Source: Caldalkalibacillus uzonensis (lineage in GTDB: Bacteria; Bacillota; Bacilli; Caldalkalibacillales; Caldalkalibacillaceae). From it: 64,000 nt of DNA. Location: contig NZ_JAUSUQ010000004.1 in NCBI RefSeq assembly GCF_030814135.1, positions 124,001-188,000 of the forward strand, read 5' to 3'. The notes under the pieces were generated by a model that saw only the letters and a list, made by a program, of their open reading frames with translations, searched no databases and was not told the origin of the DNA. The stretch's first letter is position 1, and every line of letters begins with the position of its first letter. The position numbers were made by a program, and so were the translations under genes. Positions 37,427 through 51,118 of the stretch are shown piece by piece.

Positions 37427-38797
37427 TCAGATCACTGTCTGTTCCCCATGCTGTTCTACTAACACTTTACTCTCCCATTTGCGGCTTCTCCACCGGCCGA
37501 GCATGATCAGGCCCCTGAACCATTCATCCACTGTGTAGGCGACCCACACCCCGATTAAACCCAAGCCGAAGTGAATACCCAGCACATAAGCGAGTGGGAC
37601 ACTGATGCCCCACATGGAAACAACGGCCATCTTGAAAGGAAAGCGCGCATCACCGGTTGCCCGCAAGGAACTGATCAGCACCAGGTTAAAGGTGCGCCCC
37701 GGTTCCAAGATCAAACAAATAAGCAACAGGGTGGCGCCCAGAGAGATAATATGGGGATCATCCGTATAAATCCTGATCAGGGACTCCCGGAACACCGCAA
37801 ACACAACAGCCATGCTGACCGTGATCAGCATGCTGACTTTCAAGCTTTTAAATGCCCGCCGGTAGGCTTCCTCCATTCGCCCCGCACCAACGAGATGGCC
37901 GATTAAAATCTGCATACCTTGCCCAACGGAAAGGCTGAACAACAAGATAAACATCATCAGGTTGAATGTGTATACTTTAGTAGCCAGGGCAGCCGTGCCC
38001 AACATGGAGATAAAAAAGGTAAAAACAAGCTGCTGAACCTGGTAGACCATGTGCTCCCCGGCGGCAGGCGCCCCTACCTGCAGGATTTTTTTCAGGTAAC
38101 CTTTGTTGAGGGTCAAGTAATCCTGCCATTCAATGCGCACCTCTAACCGGCGGTACAGCAGGATAAACAGGGTGATCATGCCCAATATGCGGCTGGCCGC
38201 AGTCGAGATGGCCACCCCTGTAACGCCCAATTGGGGCACGCCCAAAGCGCCGAAGATGAACAGATAATTCCCAATCACATTTACCACGTTCATTCCTAAG
38301 GAAACATACATGGCATCCCGAGTAAACCCGTTGGAACGAATGATGGCGGCTAATGTAAACAGCAGGGCCTGGGTAAACAAGGTACAGCCCACAATCAGCA
38401 TATAACCGCTGGCATAGCCCTTCACATCTGGATCCAGGCTAAACAATCCCAGCAGTTCCTGTCTGAAGATCACCAGCACCAGGCTGACCATAAGCCCAAA
38501 GACCACATTGACGACCAGTGCATTGGCCTCAATCTTGGACGCTTCAGCCTTCTTCTTGGCCCCCAGGTACTGGGCCACGACCACACCGGTTCCAACCGCC
38601 ACAAAGTTAAATAAGATAAAAGTGATGACCATCAGGTCATTCGCTACACCTACCGCAGCGACGGCTTCATCGGAAATAAAGCTGAGCATGAATATATCGG
38701 CAAACTGCACCATCATAAACAATAAGATTTCAATAAAAATGGGCCAGGTTAAAGCAACCAGGCTTAACCCGCGCCCTTCTTCCTTAGGTTGTTTCAT
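37427..38797 (-). CDS. MATE-family efflux transporter
   Basis: A 456-residue membrane protein with about twelve hydrophobic segments in two related halves. First-half features are LVALTWPIFIEILLFMMVQF, FADIFMLSFISDEAVAAVGV and VGTGVVVAQYLGAKKKAEAS; the second half repeats the pattern with LVFTFFISMLGTAALATKVY and GQGMQILIGHLVGAGRMEEA. MATE proteins export drugs or metabolites in exchange for Na+ or H+. GGGAGTAAGG precedes the ATG. It is on the same strand as its neighbours but its function has no evident tie to sugar use. The substrate is unknown. Confidence 0.9.
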   Translation of the reverse strand: MKQPKEEGRGLSLVALTWPIFIEILLFMMVQFADIFMLSFISDEAVAAVGVANDLMVITFILFNFVAVGTGVVVAQYLGAKKKAEASKIEANALVVNVVFGLMVSLVLVIFRQELLGLFSLDPDVKGYASGYMLIVGCTLFTQALLFTLAAIIRSNGFTRDAMYVSLGMNVVNVIGNYLFIFGALGVPQLGVTGVAISTAASRILGMITLFILLYRRLEVRIEWQDYLTLNKGYLKKILQVGAPAAGEHMVYQVQQLVFTFFISMLGTAALATKVYTFNLMMFILLFSLSVGQGMQILIGHLVGAGRMEEAYRRAFKSLKVSMLITVSMAVVFAVFRESLIRIYTDDPHIISLGATLLLICLILEPGRTFNLVLISSLRATGDARFPFKMAVVSMWGISVPLAYVLGIHFGLGLIGVWVAYTVDEWFRGLIMLGRWRSRKWESKVLVEQHGEQTVI

Positions 38798-38859
38798 CTG
38801 GCCTTACTCCCTACAGTATGATTTTTCTCGTGATATTCTAATGATACAGACCTGACTTT

Positions 38860-39054
38860 TCAAGTGTTTGGCAAAAAATGAAGTGTTTCAGTATGAAAGG
38901 CAGGTATATATTCATGCCCAAAATAGCGGTAAACCCGGAATTGTTCCAGAGGCAATGTCATAGGGCGGTAGCATATATTCATTCCCCAGTGATACAAAGA
39001 AATAGCTCGAAGCGGAAGCAGGACGCCCCCGCTTGCCAGCATCATTGGATGCAA
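38860..39054 (-). CDS. Small hypothetical ORF after the aldo/keto reductase gene
   Basis: A 64-codon frame begins at TTG 39054, with GAGGAG eight bases upstream, 19 bases after the aldo/keto reductase stop. The product reads HPMMLASGGVLLPLRAISLY near its start and ends FHTETLHFLPNT. It has one weakly hydrophobic stretch and no family that I recognise. It could be a real small gene or the relic of a longer one. Nothing else is seen in the 276-base gap between the reductase and the MATE gene. Confidence 0.3.
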   Translation of the reverse strand: MHPMMLASGGVLLPLRAISLYHWGMNICYRPMTLPLEQFRVYRYFGHEYIPAFHTETLHFLPNT

Positions 39055-39073
39055 AGCGTTATCTCCTCGCCAC

Positions 39074-40021
39074 TTAACTGGCCAGAATTTCTTCAATTTT
39101 CTCAATCACTTCTTGTGACAAATGTACACCTGATGCTTTTACGTTCTCCTCAATCTGCTCGGGACGGCTGGCCCCAACCAAAGCACTAGCCACGTTGTCC
39201 TGACGTAAAACCCAGGCAAGCGCCAATGTGGACAAACTCATATTGAGTTCCTTGGCCACTCGCTCCAGCCGCTCCACTTTTTCCAATACTTGCTCTTCCA
39301 AAAACTTGCCGATAAACATATTGATGTCATCCTTGGCAGCCCGGCTGTCTTGGGGAATTTGTCCCCGCTTGTATTTGCCGGTCAGCACCCCTTGGGCCAA
39401 AGGCGAGAAAACCACTTGGGCAATGCCATTCTCCTCACACAACGGAATAATTTCTTCTTCAATGTACCGGTACAACATATTATATTGAGGCTGATTGACC
39501 ACGATTCGATCAAGCAAGTATTTATCCGCCACATGAAGCGCCTCCCGGATTTGAGCTGCCGTCCATTCACTCACCCCGGCATATAAGATTTTGCCTTGCC
39601 GGATCAGATCATCAATTGTCCTTAAGGTTTCATCCACCGGTGTCTCAGGATCATAGCGGTGGCAGTAGAATATATCAATATAATCCAGCTTCATCCGCTT
39701 TAAACTGGCATGAACCTGCTCAAACACATGCTTCCGGGACAAGCCCCTGTCATTCGGCCCGTCTCCCATGGGCCAGAATGCCTTGGTGGTAATGACATAG
39801 GACTCCCGGGGAAAGGGTTTTAAAGCTACCGCCATCACCCTTTCCCCCTCCCCACGTTCATATACGTTGGCTGAATCAAAGAAGTTGACACCCAATTCAT
39901 AGGCCTTTTGAATGGTTTTGACAGCCGTTTCCTTATCGACTGATTTGCCAAAGGTCAACCAACTTCCCAGGCTGATCTCACTCACCTTTAACCCGGAACG
40001 GCCCAACCGGCGGTAGTTCAT
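39074..40021 (-). CDS. Aldo/keto reductase
   Basis: A 315-residue NADPH-dependent (alpha/beta)8 reductase. The catalytic tetrad is visible: Asp in NFFDSANVYERG, Tyr in the same stretch, Lys in VITTKAFWPMGDG and His in IDIFYCHRYDPETP. The cofactor region is SPLAQGVLTGKYKRGQIP and ALVGASRPEQIEENV. It resembles the potassium-channel-beta-subunit-like group. Substrates are aldehydes or sugars and are not predictable. ATG 40021 has GAGAGGTG six bases upstream. It lies 83 bases downstream of dgoD, so a role in an oxidative galactose route is conceivable but unproven. Confidence 0.88.
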   Translation of the reverse strand: MNYRRLGRSGLKVSEISLGSWLTFGKSVDKETAVKTIQKAYELGVNFFDSANVYERGEGERVMAVALKPFPRESYVITTKAFWPMGDGPNDRGLSRKHVFEQVHASLKRMKLDYIDIFYCHRYDPETPVDETLRTIDDLIRQGKILYAGVSEWTAAQIREALHVADKYLLDRIVVNQPQYNMLYRYIEEEIIPLCEENGIAQVVFSPLAQGVLTGKYKRGQIPQDSRAAKDDINMFIGKFLEEQVLEKVERLERVAKELNMSLSTLALAWVLRQDNVASALVGASRPEQIEENVKASGVHLSQEVIEKIEEILAS

Positions 40022-40104
40022 GATCAACACCTCTCAGTTAAAGTTTAATACATGTCAAACAAACTTCCTGCTTTCAAGACACGGCTTAGCTTTTCAACTC
40101 ACCT

Positions 40105-41253
40105 TTACCACTCCGCAATCGTTCCGTCTTGATGCCTCCACACAGGATTTTTCCAGTTATGTCCAATCTGAGCCTGTTTTCTAACAAATTCTTCATTAAC
40201 GGTAATACCCAGTCCGGGGCCTTTAAGGATATCTACATATCCATTTTTATATTCAAATACGGTGGGGTCTTCAAGATAATCCAATATATCGTTCCCTTGA
40301 TTGTAGTGAATACCTAAACTTTGCTCTTGAATAAATACATTGTAAGCCGTAGCATCAACTTGAAGACATGCCGCTAATGCGATAGGACCAAGGGGACAAT
40401 GAGGTGCGACGGCTACATCGTAAGCTTCTGCCATGGAGAAGATCTTCTTGCATTCAGTAATTCCGCCTGCATGGGAAAGATCGGGCTGAATAATATCTAC
40501 GTAACCATCTGCCAGTAAGCCTTTAAAGTCCCAACGTGAAAACATGCGCTCACCTGTAGCGATTGGGATCGTCGTTACCCGGGCTATTTCCCGTAACGCT
40601 TCATTATTTTCCGGTAATACAGGTTCCTCAATAAACATCGGACGGAACGGTTCAAGCTCTCTGGCTAATATTTTGGCCATCGGTTTATGCACACGTCCGT
40701 GAAAATCAATGGCAATTCCAAAATCATCGCCAACCGCTTCACGAATGGCAGCTACCCGTTCCAAAATCTGATCAATCTTTTTATAGGAATCAATATATTG
40801 CAACTCCTCAGTACCATTCATTTTAACGGCAGTAAATCCAGCCTCTGCCTTTTCTTTTGCCGCCTGTCCCACCTCGCTCGGACGGTCACCGCCTATCCAG
40901 GAATAGACCCGGACCGAATCCCGGCACGCCCCTCCTAGTAATTCGTAAATTGGGGCGTTATAGAATTTTCCTTTAATATCCCATAAAGCTTGGTCAATGC
41001 CCGCGATGGCACTCATCAAAACTGGACCGCCCCGATAAAACCCGCCACGATAGAGTGTTTGCCAGTGATCTTCTATTCTCAACGGGTCCTTCCCTATTAA
41101 ATAATCACTCATTTCTTCTACTGCTGCTTTCACGGTATAAGCTTTTCCTTCGACAATAGGTTCTCCCCATCCTACAATGCCTTCATCCGTTTCAATTTTT
41201 AAGAATAGCCAGCGCGGCGGTACGATAAAACACTCCATACTTGTAATTTTCAT
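40105..41253 (-). CDS. dgoD: D-galactonate dehydratase (mandelate racemase-enolase superfamily)
   Basis: A 382-residue protein that matches the E. coli DgoD type nearly end to end. The capping domain reads [20 protein letters not shown] and [20 protein letters not shown]. The barrel has metal ligands Asp in [13 protein letters not shown], Glu in [13 protein letters not shown] and Glu in [13 protein letters not shown]. The catalytic His is in [13 protein letters not shown], and the C-terminus is [14 protein letters not shown]. The reaction converts D-galactonate to 2-keto-3-deoxy-galactonate. ATG 41253 follows GGGGTG by nine bases. It is next to lacZ. The kinase and aldolase that should follow (dgoK, dgoA) are not in the window. 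Confidence 0.92.
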   Translation of the reverse strand: MKITSMECFIVPPRWLFLKIETDEGIVGWGEPIVEGKAYTVKAAVEEMSDYLIGKDPLRIEDHWQTLYRGGFYRGGPVLMSAIAGIDQALWDIKGKFYNAPIYELLGGACRDSVRVYSWIGGDRPSEVGQAAKEKAEAGFTAVKMNGTEELQYIDSYKKIDQILERVAAIREAVGDDFGIAIDFHGRVHKPMAKILARELEPFRPMFIEEPVLPENNEALREIARVTTIPIATGERMFSRWDFKGLLADGYVDIIQPDLSHAGGITECKKIFSMAEAYDVAVAPHCPLGPIALAACLQVDATAYNVFIQEQSLGIHYNQGNDILDYLEDPTVFEYKNGYVDILKGPGLGITVNEEFVRKQAQIGHNWKNPVWRHQDGTIAEW

Positions 41254-41342
41254 ATGAGTATTCACCCCGTATCATTGATGATGAACAGATGATGACTCTA
41301 TATTCAATCTACCACAATATTGGTCTAATAGCTACACAGCTG

Positions 41343-45408
<4,066 letters not shown>

Positions 45409-45409
45409 G

Positions 45410-46306
45410 TTATATTTCCCCTCCTTTGGACATACGAATCTGAAGATAGGACAAGATGGCTATAATAGTGGTTACGACATAGGCTCCTGCAGAAGCTAGC
45501 CCAAAATTAAAAGATCCAAAAGCTTTGTCATACAAATATAGAATCACTGTAGTCGTTTCGTTCCTTGGACCTCCTCCAGTAAGCACATAAGGTTCAGCAA
45601 AAAGTTGTAGTGTCCCTATAGTTGAGAGGATTGCACAAAACAAGATTACCGGTTTGAGCATAGGTACAGTAATTTTGAAAAAACTAGTCACTGGGCCCGC
45701 TCCATCAATATTGGCCGATTCATATAAATCCCTAGGAACATTTTGCAAACCTGATAGAATAATAATTGTATTGTAACCTGTCCACCGCCAAGTTAGTGCT
45801 ACAATGATCAAAACTTTGGCCCAAAATCCATCTGCAAACCATCGAATAGGTTCAATACCAAACAAACCAAGAAATTGATTAATCATTCCATAGTTTTCAT
45901 TAAACATAAGCGAAAATACGAGGGAGTAGGTAACTAAATCAATGAGTACTGGCATAAAAAAAGCTAGTCTAAAGATCCCCTTAAACCTTAACAAGTTGGA
46001 ATTTAATACAGTGGCTAAAACGGTTGCCAATAATAACATGATAGGAACCTGTATAACTAAGATTAATCCAGTAACATATAGAGATTGCCAAAATAACGGA
46101 TCAGTGAAAAGCTGTTGATAATTTGCCAAACCTACATAATTGATTTCACCTCCTCTCCATTCACTAAAACTAAGTACTAAGGAATAAACAAGAGGATACA
46201 GCATAAAGACAGCAAACAAAATAAAAAATGGAGATATAAACAAGTATGGACTTACGTCCTGCATAGAGATTTTCCCTTTTCTGTTCAATTTATTAACATA
46301 TACCAT
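45410..46306 (-). CDS. CUT1 sugar ABC permease, MalF-like
   Basis: A 298-residue permease. An N-terminal polar stretch (VNKLNRKGKISMQDVS) precedes six membrane segments; EAA loop LYESANIDGAGPVTSFFKIT is followed by VPMLKPVILFC, and YVLTGGGPRNETTTVILYLY is the CUT1 MalF hallmark. GGAGGTG precedes the ATG. A hairpin separates it from the binding-protein gene. No ATPase gene accompanies it. Confidence 0.9.
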   Translation of the reverse strand: MVYVNKLNRKGKISMQDVSPYLFISPFFILFAVFMLYPLVYSLVLSFSEWRGGEINYVGLANYQQLFTDPLFWQSLYVTGLILVIQVPIMLLLATVLATVLNSNLLRFKGIFRLAFFMPVLIDLVTYSLVFSLMFNENYGMINQFLGLFGIEPIRWFADGFWAKVLIIVALTWRWTGYNTIIILSGLQNVPRDLYESANIDGAGPVTSFFKITVPMLKPVILFCAILSTIGTLQLFAEPYVLTGGGPRNETTTVILYLYDKAFGSFNFGLASAGAYVVTTIIAILSYLQIRMSKGGEI

Positions 46307-46324
46307 TTTAAATCACCTCCAAAT

Positions 46325-46359
46325 TGACACCCCTTGGTCATATACCAAGGGGAGTGTCA
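46325..46359 (-). terminator. Intercistronic hairpin after the binding-protein gene
   Basis: TGACAC-CCCTTGGT pairs with ACCAAGGG-GTGTCA around a CATAT loop, with a two-base bulge. It starts directly behind the binding-protein stop and occupies most of the gap before the MalF-like gene, as in the other importers of this window. Confidence 0.8.
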
Positions 46360-46361
46360 TA

Positions 46362-47681
46362 TTACTCTGCTATATTAAGGCCAGTATCCCTAGCAGCCCG
46401 TTGTTCTGCTCTTCTTAAGGCATCCTCAATATTTTCATTATCAAGCATTACTGCTCCTAAGGCATCAATTATAGCATTGTTTATATCCATAAAATGAGCA
46501 CCGTAATCTAGTGGTGGTATATCTGTAGACAATTGGCCGAAAAAGTCTGATAAGGCTATTCCAAAATATTCATCGATCACCTTAAACTGTTCGGTTTCAT
46601 AATATGGTTGCCATGATGGGAACAAACCATATTTCATTTGGATATCTTGGCCTTCCTCGGTCATCAAAGCAAACTCAATAAACTTCCAAGCTAGCTCCTC
46701 ATTTTCAGATTGAGTAGAGATTGCCAGAACAGAACCACCTGAATGTGCCTGATTAGGACCACCTTCTTCAAATGCAGGCAACGGCATCAATCCCCATAAA
46801 CCCTCTTGATCAGGTGCTTGTGTTTTAATAGTACCAGCATACCAAACAGGATATATAACGGCGGCCACTTGGTTATTGACAAAGGCACGAATTCGGTCAT
46901 CCCAGGTTGGTGCATCCATAACGATACCTTCATCAACAATTTTCTTATACATTTCAATAGCTTTTATATTTTCCTCACTGACAAATTGAATATTGCCCTC
47001 CTCATCATAATATTGTGCCCCAAGTTGATTCATCAATATTCTGTATAGCTCCGCAACGTCATTAGAACTGTAACCAAGGGCTAGCATTTTGACCCCTTCA
47101 TTTGCCTCTTGTATTTTTTTACCTGCCTCAATAAATTTGTCCCATGTAGTAATAGACTCAGCGTCAATACCCGCATTTTCAAAAAAATCTTTACGATAAT
47201 ATACAGCAGCAGGACCAAGATCCCACGGAAGTGCGTAGACACGTCCGTCTTGTTGCGCTAAGTTCATGGCTACTTCCGCAAATTCATTTTCCCTGCCATC
47301 CAACCGATCCGTAATGTCTACAAATTGATTCGGAAAGACTTCTAAAAAGTTTGGAAAGTCCCTTTGCTGTATCTGGATGACATCAGGAGCTCCTCTACCT
47401 GCCGTTAACGGAGGAATGATGCTATCATAATCGCTCGTTACATATTCAACTTTAATGTTTGCATCAGGATATTTTTCCATAAATTTTTCAGCCGTTTCAA
47501 CCATAGCATCTGCGGCTAAATTCCACCCTGCTACGGTTATTTCACCTGACACACCATCACCTTCGGTGCCGTTACTCGCTTGCTCTGGTTCCTGCTGATG
47601 TGTCTGATTCCCTCCACAAGCGCTTAACAAAGAAATCACAAATACAGCAATCAAACTAACATATAAATATTTCTTTGGCAC
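46362..47681 (-). CDS. CUT1 extracellular solute-binding lipoprotein
   Basis: A 439-residue binding protein with signal MPKKYLYVSLIAVFVISLL and lipobox LLSACG, then a Gln/Glu-rich linker. The mature part contains GRGAPDVIQIQQRDFPNFLE, ALPWDLGPAAVYYRKDFFEN and VAAVIYPVWYAGTIKTQAPD, usual for CUT1 ligands. The start is GTG at 47681, with GGGGGG eight bases upstream. It is the first gene of the importer upstream of lacZ and lies downstream of the GH42 gene. Ligand: probably galacto-oligosaccharides, by context only. Confidence 0.9.
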   Translation of the reverse strand: MPKKYLYVSLIAVFVISLLSACGGNQTHQQEPEQASNGTEGDGVSGEITVAGWNLAADAMVETAEKFMEKYPDANIKVEYVTSDYDSIIPPLTAGRGAPDVIQIQQRDFPNFLEVFPNQFVDITDRLDGRENEFAEVAMNLAQQDGRVYALPWDLGPAAVYYRKDFFENAGIDAESITTWDKFIEAGKKIQEANEGVKMLALGYSSNDVAELYRILMNQLGAQYYDEEGNIQFVSEENIKAIEMYKKIVDEGIVMDAPTWDDRIRAFVNNQVAAVIYPVWYAGTIKTQAPDQEGLWGLMPLPAFEEGGPNQAHSGGSVLAISTQSENEELAWKFIEFALMTEEGQDIQMKYGLFPSWQPYYETEQFKVIDEYFGIALSDFFGQLSTDIPPLDYGAHFMDINNAIIDALGAVMLDNENIEDALRRAEQRAARDTGLNIAE

Positions 47682-47811
47682 AAAAATATCCCCCCTTGAA
47701 TTAATGTTTGAGAACTCATTCGAATTACGCTTAACCCTTACTAATCACTATTCTTCCAAATTCTTTACACCACCTCCCATAAATATTACCTACCAAGACC
47801 AGTGTGTGATG

Positions 47812-49827
47812 TTAGTTTTTGTCCTCTTTCAACACCACAACATCAATCCCCTTTACAGTTAACTTCACGCCATGCAAACGTTCTCCGCTAAGTACATTTT
47901 GATAATTCCTGTCCTTGGGCAGTGTCAGCTGAACATCGTGTCCATTATGATTGACAATAATTAGATATTCTTCATTTTCAGTATATCTTCGCTGAACTTC
48001 CACTTTTGCAGGTACCTCCAGAGGAGGAGTAATATGGTGTTCAGCCAAGACTTTTTCCAGAAGCTGACCTACAAAACGCGATTCAGGATGGGTGCCAATG
48101 TAAACGCTTTTACCTTGACCAAAGTGGTGAACGGTCACTGCCGGATGACCTGCATACCAATCTTCCCCATACACTGCCAGTGCTTGGGCACCTTCCAATC
48201 GGATCATATCAGCCCAAGTCGTGCACTCAAACGTCTCACCGCCGACCTGAAGCAAGTTGGATTGTCCTTCTGCAATCGGCACAAATTCCTCCACACAAAG
48301 GCCCAATATATCGCGCAGAAGAGCCGGATATCCTCCTAGGTGAACTTTATCATTTTCATCCACAATGCCACTGAAAAAGGACATCAACAGCGTGCCCCCA
48401 TTCTTAACAAATCGGTGAAGATTCTCGTCTTCTCTCTCTTTGATCATATACAGCAGGGGCGCAATCACCACTTTGTACTTTGATAAATCATCTCCAGGAC
48501 GAGCAAAGTCAACAGCAATGTTCCGTTTGTACAATTCACGGTAGTAATGTTCGACAATCGCAATATAACTGAGCTTATTATGGGGTTTCGATGCCAGTTC
48601 AACGGCCCACCAGTTTTCCCAGTCAAAGAGAATTGCCACCTCTGCCTTGATCCGTGCTCCCACCAGGCCATCCAATTGGCTCAGTTCGTGCCCCAGTTCC
48701 TTAACTTCCCGGTATACTCTGCTGTGTTCATCTCCAGAATGGGACACCATAGCCCCGTGGAATTTTTCTGCTCCCGCCCGGCTCTGACGCCACTGGAAAA
48801 ACATAATGCCGTCTGCGCCACGCCCGATGGTAGCATAACTCCACAGACGCATCACACCCGGTGGTTTGGGTACGTTAATGTCCCGCCAATTGACATGTGA
48901 AGTCACCTGTTCCATGAGCAGGAAAGGTTGGCCTTGACGCAAACTGCGCATCAAGTCATTCATCATCGCATGGTTAACAGGCAACCCTTCCCGTGGATCC
49001 GGATAGGAATCCCAGGTGACAATATCCACTTCTTCTGCCCATTGAAAGTAATTCAATGGTTTAAATGAGGCCATAAAGTTGGTGGAAATAGGAATATCGG
49101 GTGTTAGTTCACGCAAGATTTCTTTTTCGGCCAAAAACAGATTGAAGATCGAGTCATTCATAAACCGGTAATAATCCAGTTCCTGGGACGGGTTTACAAA
49201 AGTGGGCGTTTTCCTGGGCGGGTTGATTTCATCCCAGTCGTTATACCGCTGTCCCCAGAAATTGGTACCCCAGCGTTCATTTAATTCATCAATTGTGTGG
49301 TACCGTTTTTTTAGCCATTTTCTAAATGCCTGGGCACAGTTTTCACAATAGCACCTGGAAACATGACAAGCATACTCGTTATTGACATGCCACATTTTCA
49401 GCGCGGGATGATCCTTATAGTGCTCCGCTATGGCCCGCACCAGTTTCTTGATATGCTTAATGAGGTGGGGATGGTTAGGACAGTAGTGCTGCCTGCTCCC
49501 AAACGAAAGACGGGTTCCATTCTCATCAACAGGCAATGAATCGGGATATATCCTGACAAACCAGGCAGGAGTTGAAGCAGTAGCTGTAGACAAATTGACA
49601 TGAACCCCATGGTCATACAAGATGTTGATCACTTTATCCAGCCATTCAAAATCAAAGATTCCTGCTTGAGGTTCAATTTTTGCCCAGCTAAAAATCCCTA
49701 CTGAGACCAGGTTCACACCTGCTTTTTGCATCAACTGCGCATCTTCATACCAAACCTCTTCTGGCCACTGTTCCGGATTGTAATCGCCTCCATAACAGAT
49801 TGAAGGCAACACATTGATATTCTTCAT
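47812..49827 (-). CDS. Beta-galactosidase, GH42
   Basis: A 671-residue enzyme of the thermophile/soil-type GH42 family. CYGGDYNPEQWPEEVWYEDA opens the barrel. The acid/base Glu is in MWHVNNEYACHVSRCYCENC (about 147), next to the Cys cluster that with an earlier Cys (HYCPNHP) binds structural zinc. The nucleophile Glu is in PFLLMEQVTSHVNW (about 303). A trimerisation-type domain and a small C-terminal beta domain follow. No signal peptide is present. GGGGG precedes the ATG. GH42 enzymes often prefer galactan-derived oligosaccharides, which would complement LacZ. An AT-rich element at 49881-49907 upstream recurs before other galactoside genes. Confidence 0.94.
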   Translation of the reverse strand: MKNINVLPSICYGGDYNPEQWPEEVWYEDAQLMQKAGVNLVSVGIFSWAKIEPQAGIFDFEWLDKVINILYDHGVHVNLSTATASTPAWFVRIYPDSLPVDENGTRLSFGSRQHYCPNHPHLIKHIKKLVRAIAEHYKDHPALKMWHVNNEYACHVSRCYCENCAQAFRKWLKKRYHTIDELNERWGTNFWGQRYNDWDEINPPRKTPTFVNPSQELDYYRFMNDSIFNLFLAEKEILRELTPDIPISTNFMASFKPLNYFQWAEEVDIVTWDSYPDPREGLPVNHAMMNDLMRSLRQGQPFLLMEQVTSHVNWRDINVPKPPGVMRLWSYATIGRGADGIMFFQWRQSRAGAEKFHGAMVSHSGDEHSRVYREVKELGHELSQLDGLVGARIKAEVAILFDWENWWAVELASKPHNKLSYIAIVEHYYRELYKRNIAVDFARPGDDLSKYKVVIAPLLYMIKEREDENLHRFVKNGGTLLMSFFSGIVDENDKVHLGGYPALLRDILGLCVEEFVPIAEGQSNLLQVGGETFECTTWADMIRLEGAQALAVYGEDWYAGHPAVTVHHFGQGKSVYIGTHPESRFVGQLLEKVLAEHHITPPLEVPAKVEVQRRYTENEEYLIIVNHNGHDVQLTLPKDRNYQNVLSGERLHGVKLTVKGIDVVVLKEDKN

Positions 49828-49880
49828 GAACGCCCCCCTAAATCCATGTTGGTCTAATTGATACGGTCAACGATCTATAC

Positions 49881-49907
49881 TTAATTAATTTAATTTATTA
49901 TTTGATT
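49881..49907. promoter_or_regulatory. AT-rich candidate operator upstream of GH42
   Basis: The 16-mer TTAATTTAATTTATTA (49885-49900) recurs in reverse orientation at 60451-60466 between melA-importer and kinase genes; looser versions lie before the ROK gene (52357-52386) and galT (55668-55700). It may be the ROK repressor site, but low sequence complexity weakens the case. Confidence 0.3.
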
Positions 49908-50020
49908 AAAGAATAGCTTATTTTCAGAAAAGAGTCAAGATATAATTTTGATTTCTTTTATATATTCTTTCAAACCCTTGATTGTATCTGCCAAAGATCA
50001 CAGTCAGTCTGGCCCGTGGT

Positions 50021-51103
50021 TTAATCACGGACCATCATATCCGGCCGTCTAAGGATCATACCATTACACTCTACTTCAATATAAGGCCATTTCCCTGTCT
50101 CAGTCAGAATCTCAATGCCGTTTTCTGTAACTAAGATGGTATCTTCCGATTTTACTCCAGGAAGGGCCGGGTTCCAGGCAAAAGCCTGATTGACGCGAAC
50201 CGTATCCGAAGATGAAGATGTGGCTAAATACTCCCTGGTGGCATAACCCGTAGGACCACCGAGGTGCAGCTTTTTCCAATCATCAGGATAACCGGCTTGT
50301 TTATATTCCCTAATCGCTGTGTTAATAATGTCTCCCACTTTGATCCCTGGCCGTGTCGATGCATTCATACAAGCATCTATGTAAGCCAGCTTTTGTTTGC
50401 ACTCCTCCAGTTGTTTTGGTAGAGGGCCGAAATGGACAAGCCGGGTCACATTGGCCACCAGTCCGCCCCGTTCAGCACATAATACCAGCATGGCTTGACG
50501 CTTCATACGCTTCCCAGTCGGAATAGGGTGGCGGTACTTATAAATCCGCTCATCGGTCGCCACCAGAAGCACATGGACATTCATCCCTTGAGCCATCACT
50601 TTTTGGGCTAAGACAGAGGCGATTTCGTGTTCCGTTTGCCCGGGTTGAAGCTGTCGGCAAGTCTCTTCAATAGCGTCAGCCGCTTGCTGGCAAACCTGAC
50701 GGTAACGGTTCATTTCATCTTCCGTCAATTGAGACCGCAGCCAGCTCAATTTCGGGCTGACATCCATCCAATCGTGGAAAGGGGCGTCTGTGGCCATTCG
50801 TTTCCCCTCCCCAATTTTTAGCAAAAGATGATCGTGCCCATTAAACCATTCGTCTGTCACCAGTTCAAAATCAAAAGGAACATCCGCCAGCTCTTCTTCC
50901 ATGATCCGGGCCGCTTCCATATTCACAGTCACTACATACACCTTGTCTGGCATTACAACCAGATCAGCCACCCCGTCAGGTGTTGTTTGGACGATATGGT
51001 TATGCCTGCCGCCCGTGACCCACGAAAAGTTGTTGCGTTTGCGCAATAAAATGCCGTCAAACTCCTCTTCAGCCAATAAAGAGAGTACTTTTTCTATTGT
51101 CAT
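50021..51103 (-). CDS. M24-fold protein lacking usual metal ligands (second copy)
   Basis: A 360-residue relative of the protein at 10686-11801, with the same architecture: creatinase N-domain (NFSWVTGGRHNHIVQ) and pita-bread domain. The place of the two metal Asp residues reads AMLVLCAERGGLVANVTR, so both are replaced (Cys/Ala region and Asn). The EPG ligand is absent in FAWNPALPGVKSEDT, and only KLHLGG and SED keep ligand-like residues. It shares YRHP and NQAFAWNP-type motifs with its paralogue but the overall sequence has diverged. ATG 51103 is 11 bases after GGAG; a GTG inside the ribosome site is unlikely. It ends the transcript that starts with the ROK repressor gene. Function unknown; an enzyme acting on a small glycan-derived compound is possible. 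Confidence 0.75.
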   Translation of the reverse strand: MTIEKVLSLLAEEEFDGILLRKRNNFSWVTGGRHNHIVQTTPDGVADLVVMPDKVYVVTVNMEAARIMEEELADVPFDFELVTDEWFNGHDHLLLKIGEGKRMATDAPFHDWMDVSPKLSWLRSQLTEDEMNRYRQVCQQAADAIEETCRQLQPGQTEHEIASVLAQKVMAQGMNVHVLLVATDERIYKYRHPIPTGKRMKRQAMLVLCAERGGLVANVTRLVHFGPLPKQLEECKQKLAYIDACMNASTRPGIKVGDIINTAIREYKQAGYPDDWKKLHLGGPTGYATREYLATSSSSDTVRVNQAFAWNPALPGVKSEDTILVTENGIEILTETGKWPYIEVECNGMILRRPDMMVRD

Positions 51104-51118
51104 CCCAATTTCCACTCC

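Noticed and set aside
50010-50030. Hairpin CCGTG/CACGG at the end of the second M24-like gene as a terminator
   Set aside because: The stem overlaps the stop codon, is short and has no T-run behind it on the transcribed strand.
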